From Halomonas rhizosphaerae (GTDB lineage: Bacteria; Pseudomonadota; Gammaproteobacteria; Pseudomonadales; Halomonadaceae), in NCBI RefSeq assembly GCF_030010555.1, contig NZ_JASCQP010000027.1:30610-94609 (forward strand): 64,000 nucleotides of DNA, read 5' to 3'. Made by a program: the position numbers and the translations under genes. The notes under the pieces were generated by a model, which was not told where the DNA came from, did not search any database, and was given only the letters and a program-made list of their open reading frames with translations. Positions 62,799 to 64,000 of this stretch are shown in pieces (the first letter of the stretch is position 1; every line of letters starts with the position of its first letter).

Positions 62799-62867
62799 GG
62801 TGAGCCTCCCAGTTAGGAAACAGCGTTTCCCTTCGCAGTTTTCATTCTGGTACAGCATCGACCAAAG

Positions 62868-62956
62868 TGCAACATGTTCCGCAGCGCCCTGCGATGGGAG
62901 AGGGAGACGGCAGGACGCGCGCCGTCAGGTCACTGCATCCCGCACTGCAACATGTT
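62868..62956. repeat. Pair of direct repeats tgcaacatgtt
   Basis: The 11-mer occurs at 62868-62878 and 62946-62956, 78 bases apart, in the spacer between the outer-membrane protein gene and ackA. A regulator or a short duplicated element may explain it; the core acatgt is itself palindromic. Confidence 0.5.
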
Positions 62957-63041
62957 AGATTCGCCCTGCCCGGGAGCCGTTCGCCGGGCACACCCTGGCC
63001 GCATCATCCGCGCCCCCCGACATCCCTGAACAGGACGCGCC

Positions 63042-64000
<959 letters not shown>

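Overview
The window is GC-rich bacterial DNA, most likely from a halophilic gammaproteobacterium of the Halomonadaceae. The basis is an ectoine hydroxylase (EctD), a TRAP transporter, osmoregulated periplasmic glucan genes (opgG/opgH), a ThiC/TenA pair each under a TPP riboswitch, and the general gene style. No rRNA, tRNA, CRISPR array or insertion-sequence transposase was found. The first gene (fructosamine kinase family) and the last (acetate kinase) are cut by the window edges.

Layout. 1-9.7 kb: fructosamine kinase-like gene, fasciclin protein, NIF3-like small protein, a dctP-dctQ-dctM TRAP operon, a YdfG-type reductase, two divergent Nudix hydrolases, a 2OG-Fe(II) oxygenase and a PAS-PAS histidine kinase. 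9.9-19.7 kb: an accessory island holding a fatty acid desaturase, a small orphan gene, and a divergent pair of operons. The minus operon runs alpha-dioxygenase-like haem peroxidase, short P450-like protein, old-yellow-enzyme reductase, di-haem cytochrome c, small membrane protein. The plus operon is a second membrane protein and di-haem cytochrome c. The order dioxygenase, thiolate-haem protein, OYE resembles an oxylipin pathway and is the strongest candidate for an undescribed system. The island is flanked by relics of two-component genes: a receiver fragment follows the intact kinase, and a kinase tail precedes the intact FixJ-type regulator. 20-31 kb: mostly single housekeeping or stress genes. 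31-39 kb: ectD and an acyl-CoA catabolism group (hydratase, 3-hydroxyacyl-CoA dehydrogenase, acyl-CoA ligase, acyl-CoA dehydrogenase) with a palindromic operator candidate and a MITE/REP-like repeat.

39-50 kb: small enzymes, an LpxL-type acyltransferase, ManC, YceI, a membrane sulfatase-fold transferase, then opgG-opgH-FkbM methyltransferase-creatininase joined by overlapping codons. 50-59 kb: a second unusual cluster with a creatininase-family hydrolase, a RibBA-like GTP cyclohydrolase II whose RibB half looks eroded, a reductase-only RibD, a lipid-flippase-like protein, a methyltransferase, a GT4 glycosyltransferase, a PTPS-family protein, an MDR dehydrogenase, a CDP-alcohol phosphatidyltransferase and a second YceI. 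Together these suggest a GTP-derived pterin- or pyrimidine-type compound that is glycosylated and perhaps lipid-linked; this is inference. 59-64 kb: tenA and thiC with riboswitches, a strong terminator, an outer-membrane barrel protein and the start of ackA.
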